Below are positions 1-7,148 of a DNA stretch of 38,986 bases, piece after piece. The notes under the pieces were generated by a model. It was not told the origin of the DNA and made no database searches. It saw nothing but the letters and a program-made list of their open reading frames with translations. Position 1 is the stretch's first letter, and each line of letters opens with the position of its first letter. The position numbers and the translations under genes are program-made. The stretch is from Christensenellaceae bacterium (GTDB taxonomy: Bacteria > Bacillota > Clostridia > Christensenellales > UBA1750), in assembly GCA_031280685.1 (NCBI GenBank), contig JAITGM010000014.1:1-38986 (forward strand), in the 5' to 3' direction.

Positions 1-332
1 GAGTCGATCACCCACTGGTTGTATTGCCCCTTGCGCCCTTCCACCTCGTGGCCGTACTTGAGCAGGGTTTCGTTCAGGTCCGGGCGCGCGGGCACGAAGG
101 TCGCTGTCACCGCGCGGCCGGCGAGCTTCAAATCGGGGTTTGACTTCTGGAAGCCCGTGACGAACTGGCACTTATAGCCCTTCATCCACATGGGGCCCCA
201 GGCTTCCTCGATGGTGATCTTGCGGATGCGCGCGATGACGTCCGCCGAAACCTTCGGGCGCCCGTCGGGGAACCGTTCGCCCTTCCAGTTGGGGGTAAGT
301 TGGATGATGTCTTCCCTTGCCGAATACTTCAT
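1..332 (-). CDS. RraA-family protein, 3' part cut off by window edge
   Basis: The minus-strand reading frame starts at ATG 332-330 and runs open to the window edge, giving about 110 residues. A GGAG ribosome binding site lies 9 bases before the ATG. The N-terminus ([12 protein letters not shown], then [17 protein letters not shown] and MKGYKCQF) and the following stretch with [17 protein letters not shown] fit the RraA-like / HMG-CHA aldolase family. Members include 4-hydroxy-4-methyl-2-oxoglutarate aldolases and RNase E inhibitor-like proteins that form trimeric rings. The catalytic half is outside the window, so the reaction cannot be told; in Clostridia such genes usually sit in sugar-acid catabolism loci. 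It is divergent from ridA and has its own promoter and a palindrome near its transcription start, which suggests substrate-controlled expression (inference). Confidence 0.8.
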   Translation of the reverse strand, partial: MKYSAREDIIQLTPNWKGERFPDGRPKVSADVIARIRKITIEEAWGPMWMKGYKCQFVTGFQKSNPDLKLAGRAVTATFVPARPDLNETLLKYGHEVEGRKGQYNQWVID

Positions 333-358
333 GCTGCATTACTCCTATGCCTGTTATT

Positions 359-376
359 GTAACGGGAAGCCGTTAC
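359..376. promoter_or_regulatory. Perfect inverted repeat, likely operator
   Basis: GTAACGG-GAAG-CCGTTAC is a perfect 7+7 palindrome with a 4-base centre. It begins 12 bases past the -10 box of the RraA promoter, that is, over or just after the expected start of transcription. That placement suits a repressor site of GntR or LacI type; the regulator is not in the window. Confidence 0.5.
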
Positions 377-388
377 GCTTACCCTTCC

Positions 389-418
389 ATCATACCACAG
401 CGGGACGCGATCTTGCAA
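389..418 (-). promoter_or_regulatory. Promoter of the RraA-family gene
   Basis: On the minus strand, TTGCAA (413-418) and TATGAT (389-394) are separated by 18 bases, with a TG one base before the -10 box (extended -10). It faces the RraA-family gene 57 bases downstream. Box match and spacing fit a sigma-A promoter. Confidence 0.6.
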
Positions 419-509
419 TCGCAAGACGGCAAAAAAGCCAAGCCTCCAAGTGCGCAGGGGCGTTTTTCCGCCCGCCGCGCAAAAACACGGTAAAGCGTAC
501 CCGCCTTCC

Positions 510-538
510 TTCCTTTTTTGGGGCAAAGCTGGTATACT
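510..538 (+). promoter_or_regulatory. Promoter of ridA and the aldo/keto reductase gene
   Basis: An extended -10 (TGGTATACT, -10 hexamer at 533-538) lies 41 bases before the RidA start codon. The -35 position (510-515, TTCCTT) is a poor match, as is common with extended -10 promoters. Confidence 0.5.
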
Positions 539-579
539 GTCTCTTGATCAGCACGAAAACGCAAGGAGGGATCGCTCTG

Positions 580-951
580 ATGAAGACCATCTCCACGGCC
601 AAGGCGCCGGCCGCCATCGGACCCTACTCACAGGCAATCGCGGTGAATGGGTTTTTGTTTTGTTCGGGCCAAATCCCGCTCGTGCCCGAAAGCGGCGCGG
701 TTCTAGAGGGGGACATCAAGGCGCAGACCGAGCAGGTCGTCCGCAATATCGCAGCCGTGCTTCAAGAGGCGGGGACGAGCTTTGCCAAGGTCGTCAAGAC
801 GACCTGCTTCCTCAAGAGCATGGGCGACTTTGCCGCCTTCAACGAGGTTTACGCAGCCGCGTTCAGCTCAAAGCCAGCCAGGAGCTGCGTGGCCGTCGCC
901 GCGCTGCCTCGCGACGTTCTGGTCGAAATCGAGGTCGTCGCGGAGCTTTGA
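580..951 (+). CDS. ridA: RidA family 2-iminobutanoate/2-iminopropanoate deaminase
   Basis: RidA-family enzymes hydrolyse reactive enamines/imines released by PLP enzymes, in the cytoplasm as a trimer. The product is 123 residues, normal for the family. The N-terminus [19 protein letters not shown], the FCSGQIP segment, the run around [11 protein letters not shown] and the C-terminal [18 protein letters not shown] with the conserved Arg are typical RidA sequence. The frame is open upstream to position 190, but ATG 580 is chosen because AAGGAGGG at 563-570 is well placed and the family N-terminus begins here. The aldo/keto reductase gene starts 37 bases downstream on the same strand, so the two are probably co-transcribed. 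Confidence 0.93.
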   Translation: MKTISTAKAPAAIGPYSQAIAVNGFLFCSGQIPLVPESGAVLEGDIKAQTEQVVRNIAAVLQEAGTSFAKVVKTTCFLKSMGDFAAFNEVYAAAFSSKPARSCVAVAALPRDVLVEIEVVAEL

Positions 952-988
952 TCCGCGAAAGAATTTAAACAAAACGGAGGGAATCATC

Positions 989-1930
989 ATGCGCTTTAAC
1001 ACTTTGGGCAAGAGCGGCATCCGGGTTTCGGCGGTGGCGCTGGGCACCTGGGCCATGGGCGGGGACTTTTGGGGTGCCATCGACGAGCAGCTCTGCATCG
1101 ATGCCCTGCACGCGGGCCTGGATCACGGCATCAACCTCATCGATACCGCGCCCATCTACGGCAAGGGCTATTCCGAAGAGATCGTTGGCAAGGCCATCAA
1201 GGGCAGGCGCGATCAGCTCGTGCTGGCGACCAAGTGCGGCATCGACATCACCGAAAAAGGCGGCAGGGACGCTTCCCGCAAGGCCATCATCGAAGGTACC
1301 GAAGGCTCGCTCAAACGCCTTGGCACCGATTATATCGACCTGATGCAGATCCACTGGCCGGATCCCGAAACCCCGGTGGAAGAATCCATGGAAGCGCTGC
1401 TCGAGCTCAAAAAACAGGGCAAGATCCGCGCCATCGGCGTTTCGAACTTCGATAACGAGCTCATGAGCCGCTGCCTGGCCCTGGGCCAGCTCGACGCGCT
1501 CCAGCCCCAGTACTCCCTGCTCGAGCGCGAAATCGAAGCCGACATCCTGCCCTTCTGCCGCGAAAAGGGCATCGGCATCCTCTCTTACGGCTCCATCGGC
1601 GCCGGGCTGCTCGCGGGCAAGTTCAGTGAGCCCCCGAAGGTCGAAGGCGGCGACAAGCGCGCGGCTTTCTACCCCTTCTTCAAGGAACCCCTCTTCTCGC
1701 AGGCATTAAGGCTCGTGGATGTGCTCAAGACCATCGCCCAGGCGCACGAAAAACCCGTGGCCCACGTGGCCATCAACTGGGTCGCCCAGCAGGAGGGCAT
1801 GTCCTCCGCCTTGGTCGGCTGCAAAAACCCCGCCCAGGCCATCGAAAACGCGGCCGCCGGCGACTGGGATCTCTCGGCCGCCGAGATCGCGGCCATCAAC
1901 AAGGCCCTTAAAGAGATTTACGGCGCGTAA
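989..1930 (+). CDS. Aldo/keto reductase
   Basis: This is an NAD(P)H-dependent reductase of the aldo/keto reductase superfamily, a cytoplasmic (beta/alpha)8 barrel of 313 residues. The catalytic tetrad can be placed: Asp52 and Tyr57 in IDTAPIYG, Lys82 in LATKCG and His122 in MQIHWPD. The family signature around GVSNFD is present, and the C-terminal ALVGCKNPAQAIENA resembles the cofactor-binding end of AKR proteins. The substrate is not readable; this group often reduces sugar-derived or 2-keto aldehydes. ATG 989 follows ACGGAGGG. It lies just downstream of ridA and is followed by a strong terminator, so ridA and this gene form a two-gene unit. Confidence 0.93.
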   Translation: MRFNTLGKSGIRVSAVALGTWAMGGDFWGAIDEQLCIDALHAGLDHGINLIDTAPIYGKGYSEEIVGKAIKGRRDQLVLATKCGIDITEKGGRDASRKAIIEGTEGSLKRLGTDYIDLMQIHWPDPETPVEESMEALLELKKQGKIRAIGVSNFDNELMSRCLALGQLDALQPQYSLLEREIEADILPFCREKGIGILSYGSIGAGLLAGKFSEPPKVEGGDKRAAFYPFFKEPLFSQALRLVDVLKTIAQAHEKPVAHVAINWVAQQEGMSSALVGCKNPAQAIENAAAGDWDLSAAEIAAINKALKEIYGA

Positions 1931-1940
1931 GCACCCTTTT

Positions 1941-1982
1941 ACACGGGCTGAGGCCGCTTCCGCGGCCCCAGCCCGTGTTTTT
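1941..1982 (+). terminator. Rho-independent terminator after the aldo/keto reductase gene
   Basis: ACACGGGCTGAGGCCGC pairs with GCGGCCCCAGCCCGTGT around a 4-base loop (one mismatch), followed by five T. It begins 10 bases after the stop codon. Confidence 0.85.
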
Positions 1983-2004
1983 AAGCAATGAGGAGGTATT
2001 TTTT

Positions 2005-2472
2005 GTGGAAGGCTTTCGAATCCATCGCGCAGGCCTGAAGGATATGGCCCTGCTCCTTGATCTGCGCGAGGAGATGCTGCGCGCCGCCAACCCGCAATTG
2101 CCGCCTGACTTCGATTTTGGCCCGATTCGCGCCAATTGCCGCGCTTATTATCAAGCCGCGCTGCCGGCGGGCGAGCACATCGCTCTCGTGGCCTTCGTGA
2201 GCGGGGAAGCGGCGGCCTGCGGAGGGCTATCCCTCTATTCTGTGCTGCCAAACGGCGAAAACCCCAACGGCAAGCGGGGCTATATCGCGAATATCTACAC
2301 GCGGGAGGCCTTCCGGCGGCGGGGCCTTGCGCGGGCGATCATGCGGGAGCTCATCGCGGCTGGCCGCGAACTGGGCGCGGGGCGCTTTGCGCTGAATGCC
2401 AGCGAGATGGGGCGGCCGCTCTATGAAAGCATGGGCTTTGCGCCTATGCCCGATGAGATGGAGCTTCATTGA
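2005..2472 (+). CDS. GNAT family N-acetyltransferase
   Basis: The product is a GNAT-fold acetyl-CoA-dependent N-acetyltransferase of 155 residues, cytoplasmic. The acetyl-CoA binding motif A is clear: the strand YIANIYTREAF is followed by RRRGLARAIM (R-x-x-G-x-A type) at residues 104-113. The C-terminal part GRPLYESMGFAPMPDEMEL matches motif B with the usual Tyr and the MGF turn. The substrate cannot be inferred. The start is a GTG at 2005 preceded by GAGGAGG at 1990-1996; an in-frame ATG at 1975 lies inside the upstream terminator and would lack a binding site. A decayed copy of its 3' end and terminator lies about 410 bases downstream. Confidence 0.88.
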   Translation: MEGFRIHRAGLKDMALLLDLREEMLRAANPQLPPDFDFGPIRANCRAYYQAALPAGEHIALVAFVSGEAAACGGLSLYSVLPNGENPNGKRGYIANIYTREAFRRRGLARAIMRELIAAGRELGAGRFALNASEMGRPLYESMGFAPMPDEMELH

Positions 2473-2507
2473 GCCGCCTCCATACTTCCAAAACGATTTC
2501 TCATCAA

Positions 2508-2534
2508 AAAAGCGCCGGCGTGACCGGCGCTTTT
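2508..2534 (+). terminator. Terminator of the GNAT gene
   Basis: AAGCGCCGG-CGTGA-CCGGCGCTT followed by TT, 36 bases after the GNAT stop codon. The A run before and T run after make it usable on both strands. Confidence 0.7.
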
Positions 2535-2653
2535 CGCTATGCTGAAGGCGCGAGAATGCGGACGTCTAAGAGTTATGGCCAACCCATCACCCATATGGAA
2601 GCCTGACATTCGCCGCCGCGCTTGCAGCGCAGTTCCTCGAATCGCAGCCCTGT

Positions 2654-2718
2654 GAGCCAAGCGAAAGCGAAGCTTCCCAGGCGAGCTATGGCTCGCCAGC
2701 TACGCCGCAGCGTGGCTC
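2654..2718. other. GC-rich nested inverted repeats in the gap between the GNAT and LytTR genes
   Basis: The gap 2473-2967 holds no convincing gene. At 2680-2697 GGCGAGC-TATG-GCTCGCC forms a perfect 7-bp hairpin. It is followed by AGCTACGC-CGCA-GCGTGGCT, and both are enclosed by GAGCCA (2654-2659) pairing with TGGCTC (2713-2718). This could be a small folded RNA or the scar of a repetitive element; nothing identifies a family. Confidence 0.3.
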
Positions 2719-2852
2719 TTGGCCTTGGGCGCGCGAGCGAAGGGAACCGGGATGAAAGGGGAAGCGAGCCGGGTCGTGCCCTTTGGGCATGGTTACGAGG
2801 CGTAAATTGGCGTAAATAGTGCTGCTGCACAAGCCGTAGGCGCGGAGTGCCG

Positions 2853-2949
2853 CGCCCACGCCAGACGAGATGGAGCTTGTTTTGCCACCCGCGCTTCAAA
2901 AACGACCATCCATCGAAAAGCGCTGGCGTGCCCGGCGCTTTTCGATATA
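2853..2949 (+). pseudogene. Decayed duplicate of the GNAT 3' end plus its terminator
   Basis: This stretch aligns along its length with 2441-2540, the last codons, stop region and terminator of the GNAT gene. Read in frame it gives APTPDEMELV against APMPDEMELH of the intact gene. The stop codon is lost, a related spacer follows (AAAACGA and CATC words in the same order), and then a copy of the same hairpin (AAGCGCTGG-CGTG-CCCGGCGCTT). The body of the gene is not recognisable upstream. The hairpin, extended by TCGA on both sides (2913-2945), ends at the TATACT that may be the -10 box for the LytTR gene. Confidence 0.6.
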
Positions 2950-2967
2950 CTTAGGGCGGAAGGGGGA

Positions 2968-3414
2968 ATGGCCGTGAAGATTGAGCTGCTGCTCGACGAG
3001 GGCTGCCAGGAGCTCAGCGTGACGGTACGCGCCAAAGAGATGAACGAGGAAGTGCGCGCGCTGCTGCAAAGGATTTCTCCGCAGGGGCCCGGGCTGCTTT
3101 TAGGCTTTGAGGATGGCGCCGCGACGCCGCTCGAGCCTTCCGAGGTTCTGCGCGCGTACGCATCCGGGCAAAAGGTCTTTCTGGTGGCGCGAAACCGCGA
3201 GTTCTTGGCGCGAATGCGGCTTTATGAGCTTGAAGAACGCCTTTCGCCCTTCGGTTTCATCCGCATTTCGAACTCGGAGCTCGTCAACCTGAAGTGGGTG
3301 CGCGATTTCGACGTTTCCCTGGGCGGAACGATTCGCGTCCGGCTCAAGGACGGCTCCGCCGCCTATGTTTCCAGGCGCTATGTCGCCAAAATCAAAAAAA
3401 CCTTGGGAATGTGA
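2968..3414 (+). CDS. LytTR DNA-binding domain protein
   Basis: This is a stand-alone transcription regulator of 148 residues with a C-terminal LytTR domain, a beta-sheet DNA-binding fold. The domain covers roughly residues 45-148. It shows the typical VFLVARNREFLARMRLYELEE segment, then FIRISNSELVNL (the F-x-R-x-x-x-S/N-x-x-V-N signature) and the end with DGSAAYVSRRYV and AKIKKTLG. There is no receiver domain. The N-terminal 45 residues resemble the extension seen in LytTR proteins that pair with DUF3021 membrane proteins. The ATG follows GGAAGGGGG. The DUF3021 gene starts 19 bases downstream, so the pair is an operon, and in known LytTR regulatory pairs the membrane protein restrains the regulator (family knowledge). 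Confidence 0.9.
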   Translation: MAVKIELLLDEGCQELSVTVRAKEMNEEVRALLQRISPQGPGLLLGFEDGAATPLEPSEVLRAYASGQKVFLVARNREFLARMRLYELEERLSPFGFIRISNSELVNLKWVRDFDVSLGGTIRVRLKDGSAAYVSRRYVAKIKKTLGM

Positions 3415-3433
3415 GGAAAAGGGAGGAAGAAAC

Positions 3434-3895
3434 ATGAAAAAAACGCTTTTACGCGCCCTGCTGGGTTTTCCGCTGGGCATAGCCATCGGCTATACGATCA
3501 CCATCTGCGTTTCCCTCAGCCTGGCAAGAGGCAGCGGCGGGGCCTACCTGCCCACGGCGCCGGGGCTTGCCGAGGATCTGGGCGGCGAGCTCAACGCGGT
3601 CGTGGCGCAGGCGCTGCTTTCGGGCCTGCTGGGCGCTGCCTTCGCCGCGGCCTCGCGCATTTGGGAGATGGAGCGCTGGGGCATCGCCAAGCAAACTGGG
3701 CTTTACTTCCTTGTAACGAGCACCGCAATGCTCCCTATCGCCTTTTTCGCCCGCTGGATGGAACGCTCCCCGCTGGGCTTCGCGCAATACTTTTTGGTGT
3801 TTGTCATCATCTTCGCGGCATTTTGGCTGGGGCAGTACGCCCTCGTGCGGCTTCGCTTGCGGCGCATCAACCGGCGCCTGCCAAAAGGGGAGTGA
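3434..3895 (+). CDS. DUF3021 family membrane protein
   Basis: A small integral membrane protein of 153 residues with four predicted membrane segments: about residues 8-30 (LLGFPLGIAIGYTITICVSL), 52-74, 87-107 and 113-135. The tail is basic, ending in RLRLRRINRRLPKGE on the predicted inside. Length, topology and position right after a LytTR gene match DUF3021 proteins, thought to sequester or inhibit the partner regulator at the membrane. ATG 3434 is preceded by GGGAGGAAGAA. The ORF could extend upstream to 3365, but that would overlap the LytTR gene and lack a binding site. A strong terminator follows, closing the two-gene operon. Confidence 0.82.
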   Translation: MKKTLLRALLGFPLGIAIGYTITICVSLSLARGSGGAYLPTAPGLAEDLGGELNAVVAQALLSGLLGAAFAAASRIWEMERWGIAKQTGLYFLVTSTAMLPIAFFARWMERSPLGFAQYFLVFVIIFAAFWLGQYALVRLRLRRINRRLPKGE

Positions 3896-3919
3896 GCGCC
3901 TCGTTGGCATCGCAAACGC

Positions 3920-3958
3920 AAAAGTGCTGCCCGAACAGAGCGCGGGCAGCACTTTTTT
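3920..3958 (+). terminator. Terminator of the LytTR-DUF3021 operon
   Basis: AAAAGTGCTGCCCG pairs with CGGGCAGCACTTTT around a short loop, and the right arm runs into six T. It lies 25 bases after the DUF3021 stop. Confidence 0.88.
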
Positions 3959-4095
3959 AATGAAAGCTACGTGCGCCGCGCGGCATGGGCCGATGCGGCA
4001 GCCGGCGGGAGGAAAACCGCAAAGCCCGAAATCCGGCCCGGAAACAGCACGTTAGAGAGCAGGTTCAGCAGGCGCAGCGCCGACCATCGAGCAGA

Positions 4096-4470
4096 CTAGG
4101 CCGCCACGGCGGTCTTGCCCAAAGGAGGGCAACGGAAACAGGCCGAAAAGGTGGGCACCGGCCCAGGCTCAGCCAGTCGATTTGTGCGCCGGAGACGCTC
4201 ACGCGGCCCGGCCTGCGTAGCTGCTTGAGCCAGATGGCGCCCATCGCGTCGCGCACCGCGAACTCGAGGCGGCAAAGCAAAACGGCGCCCTGAATCAGGC
4301 TGAATTCGAGCCATTTGGAGGGCCTCTTCTCGTGCCGTGCCAGCGAAAGGGCCAGACGCAGGGCCATGAGCCACATCGCGACGCCGGGCGGCAGCAACGG
4401 CCAGGAACCGGCCGCGCGCGGCAAGCCCAGTAGCAGGGAAGCGCGCTTTTTCGCCTTTTTCGCTTCTCAT
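4096..4470 (-). pseudogene. Frameshifted small membrane-protein gene (remnant)
   Basis: A well-formed start exists on the minus strand: GGAGGG, 7 bases, then ATG at 4470. The frame from this ATG (MRSEKGEKARF...) soon becomes Arg/Ala-rich shadow sequence. The neighbouring frame, joined about eight codons in near a GAAAAAG run, reads like real protein: SLLLGLPRAAGSWPLLPPG, a hydrophobic stretch VAMWLMALRLALSLARHEK, then a region with FAVRDAMGAIWLKQL and GAQIDWLSLG. It also has the high GC3 of local genes. Returning to the first frame near 4150 gives a Cys-x-x-Cys ending (FRCPPLGKTAVAA). The simplest reading is one gene with two frameshifts, decayed or mis-sequenced. No family was recognised. 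Confidence 0.35.
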
Positions 4471-4691
4471 CGTGAATCCCTCCCCCATTTTTATTTAAGC
4501 ATATCCCCTTTGCTTCGCCCTATCCATTGAACAAAACTCCAGTTAATCGTTTCTTTTATATAATCTTTTTCTCATCACTAACGGAAGCAGGCTAACGAAA
4601 AAATTGCTGCCAACACGTCGATTTTCCCTCTATTTTACCCCTTTTATTGGCCTGCTTTCCCTTTAATCACTCTGCAGCCTTTGGTTTTTCA

Positions 4692-4719
4692 TTGACGAAA
4701 CCCCTCTCTTTTATATAGG
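4692..4719 (+). promoter_or_regulatory. Possible promoter of the Cys-rich repeat protein gene
   Basis: TTGACG and TATAGG are 16 bases apart, 57 bases before the start codon. They sit in an AT-rich stretch (4491-4775) that contrasts with the GC-rich surroundings. Nothing else was recognised in that stretch. Confidence 0.4.
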
Positions 4720-4775
4720 CTTTATTTCACCAATATTGCTTATGTTTTTCGTTGTATATAAGGAGGGGTTACGGA

Positions 4776-5321
4776 ATGCGAAAAAACTTGATTGCCGCGC
4801 TGTTCCTATTGGCGCTGTGCTTGCTGCCCGTTCGCGCGCTTGCCGCAGACGACCATCGCTCACAATTCACGCCGTTTGGGTGGAACTGCGCGCCCACTCC
4901 GACGCCCTGCACACCCACTCCCATGCCTTGTAGCCCTACCTCCACGCCCTGTGCGCCTACCCCCATGCCCCCCGAACCTACCTCCACGCCCTGCGTACCC
5001 ACCTCCACTCCTTGCGTGCCTACCCCCACGCCCTGTGCGCCTACCCCCACGCCCCCCGAACCTACCTCCACGCCCTGTGCGCCTACCCCCACGCCCTACG
5101 TGCCTACCCCCACGCGCTGCGCACCCAACCCAAGCCCAGCCCTGCCGCCCGGGGCCTCCTTCCCACCCTCTTCCGCGCCAGCGAAGCCAGCCGTCACGCC
5201 CGGCGTACCCCAAACCGAGGATTCTGCCAGGCCCGCCCTATGGGCCTGGCTGCTGGCCGTCGCGCTGGCCGGGCTCCTCCCCTGCTTTTTCTCGCTCCGG
5301 CACCGCCAAAAGAAGGAATAG
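4776..5321 (+). CDS. Secreted, membrane-anchored Cys/Pro/Thr heptad-repeat protein
   Basis: 181 residues, family not recognised. Residues 1-24 form a signal peptide (MRKNLIAALFLLALCLLPVR, cleavage likely after ALA before ADDH). Residues 39-115 consist of eleven 7-residue repeats of the form x-P-T-x-x-P-C, placing a Cys every seventh residue in eight of them; Pro or Tyr replaces Cys in three. A Pro/Ser/Ala-rich linker follows, then a C-terminal membrane segment (LWAWLLAVALAGLLPCFFSL) and the basic tail RHRQKKE. The expected topology is an extracellular extended Pro/Thr rod held to the membrane from its C-terminus. The Cys residues could cross-link neighbouring chains, bind metal or heme, or carry a thioether or lipid (all inference). 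ATG 4776 follows AAGGAGGGG; an ATG at 4752 lies before that site and is not used. It is monocistronic, with its own promoter region and terminator. Confidence 0.75.
   Translation: MRKNLIAALFLLALCLLPVRALAADDHRSQFTPFGWNCAPTPTPCTPTPMPCSPTSTPCAPTPMPPEPTSTPCVPTSTPCVPTPTPCAPTPTPPEPTSTPCAPTPTPYVPTPTRCAPNPSPALPPGASFPPSSAPAKPAVTPGVPQTEDSARPALWAWLLAVALAGLLPCFFSLRHRQKKE
4890..5120 (+). repeat. 21-bp coding minisatellite, 11 units
   Basis: Eleven head-to-tail 21-bp units of the type GNGCCTACCCCCACGCCCTGT encode the heptapeptide repeats. Units alternate between a few variants, for example GAACCTACCTCCACGCCCTGT and GCGCCTACCCCCACGCCCCCC. The higher-order order of variants (GCG-, GAA-, GTG-type) suggests expansion in blocks of more than one unit. 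Copy number is likely to vary among strains. Confidence 0.9.
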
Positions 5322-5328
5322 CACCTTG

Positions 5329-5374
5329 AGCGGCAAAGGCGGGCACGAAGGGTGCCCGCCTTTGCCGCTTTTTC
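5329..5374 (+). terminator. Terminator of the heptad-repeat protein gene
   Basis: GCGGCAAAGGCGGGCAC pairs exactly with GTGCCCGCCTTTGCCGC around a short loop, followed by five T. Confidence 0.88.
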
Positions 5375-5468
5375 CCTAAAACGAAAGGAGGCCCGGGTTT
5401 TATGCAAAAAGCAGTTTGTGCGCTCAGGCCGCGCTTTGAGCGCAGCCAACATATTTCCATCTTGTAAA

Positions 5469-5493
5469 TATTTCAGCGCTTCGCGCTGAAATA
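5469..5493. other. Perfect hairpin in the gap before the dipeptidase gene
   Basis: TATTTCAGCGC-TTC-GCGCTGAAATA is an 11-bp inverted repeat with no T tail on the plus strand. It lies about 140 bases before the dipeptidase gene and could be an operator or an RNA hairpin. The rest of 5375-5631 shows no gene; an AT-rich ACTATTATAGAATATAGG stretch near 5510-5530 may hold the dipeptidase promoter. Confidence 0.35.
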
Positions 5494-5631
5494 GCTAGTA
5501 AAACACGGCTGACTATTATAGAATATAGGCATGTTATGGGCTTTCAGTCAAAACCTAAAACGACGAAATGCTCTTTTGGCAAGGAGCTCCCTTCGGCCCC
5601 ACGCGATCTTAATTAAGGAAGTGCACTGAAA

Positions 5632-7065
5632 TTGAGCGATGCCTTACTCGCAAAAATGGATGCCTGGATTGACGCCCACCGCGAGGAGTTGATCGGCGAC
5701 CTCATTCGCCTCATCAACGTCAGGAGCGTTTCCGCGCCCCCAGACGATCCCGAAAACCCCTTTGGCCAGGGCTGCGCCGACGCGCTGAGCCTGGCGCTTG
5801 AAATGGGGCAGGAAAAGGGGCTGTATGCCGAGGATTACCTCGGCTATGTCGGCCGGCTGAGCCTTACCGCGGGCGATGCCGATTTGGGCATTTGGGCGCA
5901 CCTGGATGTGGTGCCCGAGGGCGAGAACTGGGTCTACGCGCCCTTCGACGCCCTCTATCAGGATGGTTACGTTATCGGCCGCGGCGCCGCCGATAACAAG
6001 GGCCCACTCATCGCCTCGCTCTATCTGCTCCGGCTCATCAAGGAGCTTGATATCCCCTTCCAAAAGAACCTGGCGCTCTATCTTGGCACCAACGAGGAAG
6101 CTGGCATGGCCGACCTGATCTTCTACAACGACTCAGGCTACCAACTGCCGAAGATCTCCCTGGTGCCGGACTGCGCCTTTCCCCTTTGCCATGCCGAAAA
6201 GGGCATCATCGAGGTCAAGCTCTCGGCCATGCACGCCTTTTCTCCTTCGGTTTTGGGGCTATATGGCGGCCTTGCCACCAACGTCGTGCCCGATTCCGCC
6301 CAAATTGCCATCGCATACGACGAAGCCCTGCTGCTAAAGCTCGACGCGCTGCCCAAAGAGCTAAGTTACGAGGTTGAAGACGGCGCAATCCTCCTGACCG
6401 CGCGCGGGATCACCGGGCATACCGCCTTCCCCCAGGGCAGCCAAAACGCCATCCGCCTGCTCTGCGAAGCCCTGCTAAAGGCCGAGCTTTTGCCACCCGC
6501 GGATCTTGACCTGCTCTATTTCATCAGCCGCATCAACGAAGACGTTTACGGCACGGCCCTGCACATCGACTGCAGCGACGAAATCAGCGGCAGGCTCACG
6601 GCCGTGGGCTCGGTTCTGCGCCTGAACGGCGAGCACTGCGCCGAGCTTATCGTCAATATCCGCTATCCGGTAAAGGCGGCCGGCGATCGGCTCATCGCCT
6701 CCATCAACACCGCCTGCGCGCAAAACCGCTTCCGCATGGAACTTTTAAAAGATAGCCACCCCGCCTTCGTCCCAGACACGACCCCCTTCGTACTCGAGCT
6801 GATGGAGGAATACAAGGCCTTCACGGGCGACGATGCAAAGCCTTATAGCATGGCGGGTGGCACCTACGCGCGCCGTCTGCCCAACGCCGTGGGCTTTGGC
6901 ATGGGCTGGCAGAACCCGCCGCAGCCGCCCTTCCTGCCCGCCGGGCACGGCGGCGCCCACGCCCCCGACGAGGCCGTGGAAATCGACGGGCTGCTGCGCG
7001 CGATGAAGCTCTATGCGCGGGTCTTGCTCCGGCTTGACGCCGCGGGCCAGGCCGCGAAAGAGTAA
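5632..7065 (+). CDS. Sapep/PepV-like M20 metallodipeptidase
   Basis: A metal-dependent (Zn or Mn) cytoplasmic dipeptidase of the M20 family, 477 residues, the usual length for the PepV/Sapep group. Visible ligand motifs are His90 and Asp92 in IWAHLDVVPEG, Asp121 in GRGAADNKGP, the catalytic Glu155 and Glu156 in GTNEEAG, Asp180 in VPDCAFP, and a C-terminal His in the GHGGAHAPDE region. A lid/dimerisation domain lies between, with an ITGHTAFPQGSQNA segment. The start is TTG 5632, with AAGGAAG at 5615-5621 at slightly long spacing; the M20 N-terminus (LLAKMDAWIDAHREELI) begins here. It stands alone between terminators and converges on the RNHCP gene. The likely role is final hydrolysis of imported or turnover dipeptides. 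Confidence 0.92.
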   Translation: MSDALLAKMDAWIDAHREELIGDLIRLINVRSVSAPPDDPENPFGQGCADALSLALEMGQEKGLYAEDYLGYVGRLSLTAGDADLGIWAHLDVVPEGENWVYAPFDALYQDGYVIGRGAADNKGPLIASLYLLRLIKELDIPFQKNLALYLGTNEEAGMADLIFYNDSGYQLPKISLVPDCAFPLCHAEKGIIEVKLSAMHAFSPSVLGLYGGLATNVVPDSAQIAIAYDEALLLKLDALPKELSYEVEDGAILLTARGITGHTAFPQGSQNAIRLLCEALLKAELLPPADLDLLYFISRINEDVYGTALHIDCSDEISGRLTAVGSVLRLNGEHCAELIVNIRYPVKAAGDRLIASINTACAQNRFRMELLKDSHPAFVPDTTPFVLELMEEYKAFTGDDAKPYSMAGGTYARRLPNAVGFGMGWQNPPQPPFLPAGHGGAHAPDEAVEIDGLLRAMKLYARVLLRLDAAGQAAKE

Positions 7066-7087
7066 GCGATTGGGGGGGGCTGTTAAA

Positions 7088-7120
7088 AAAGCCGGGCTGC
7101 CTTTGAGGCAGCCCGGCTTT
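7088..7120. terminator. Bidirectional terminator between dipeptidase and RNHCP genes
   Basis: AAAGCCGGGCTGCC-TTTGA-GGCAGCCCGGCTTT sits between two convergent genes. A run of six A precedes it, giving a T tail for the minus-strand gene and a shorter one for the plus strand. Confidence 0.8.
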
Positions 7121-7148
7121 GCTCTTGCGGCGCGGCCTTCGCCGCCCC

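Noticed and set aside
190-579. N-terminal extension of RidA
   Set aside because: The frame is open by chance; the extension overlaps the RraA-family gene and the promoters, and the RidA start has its own ribosome site.
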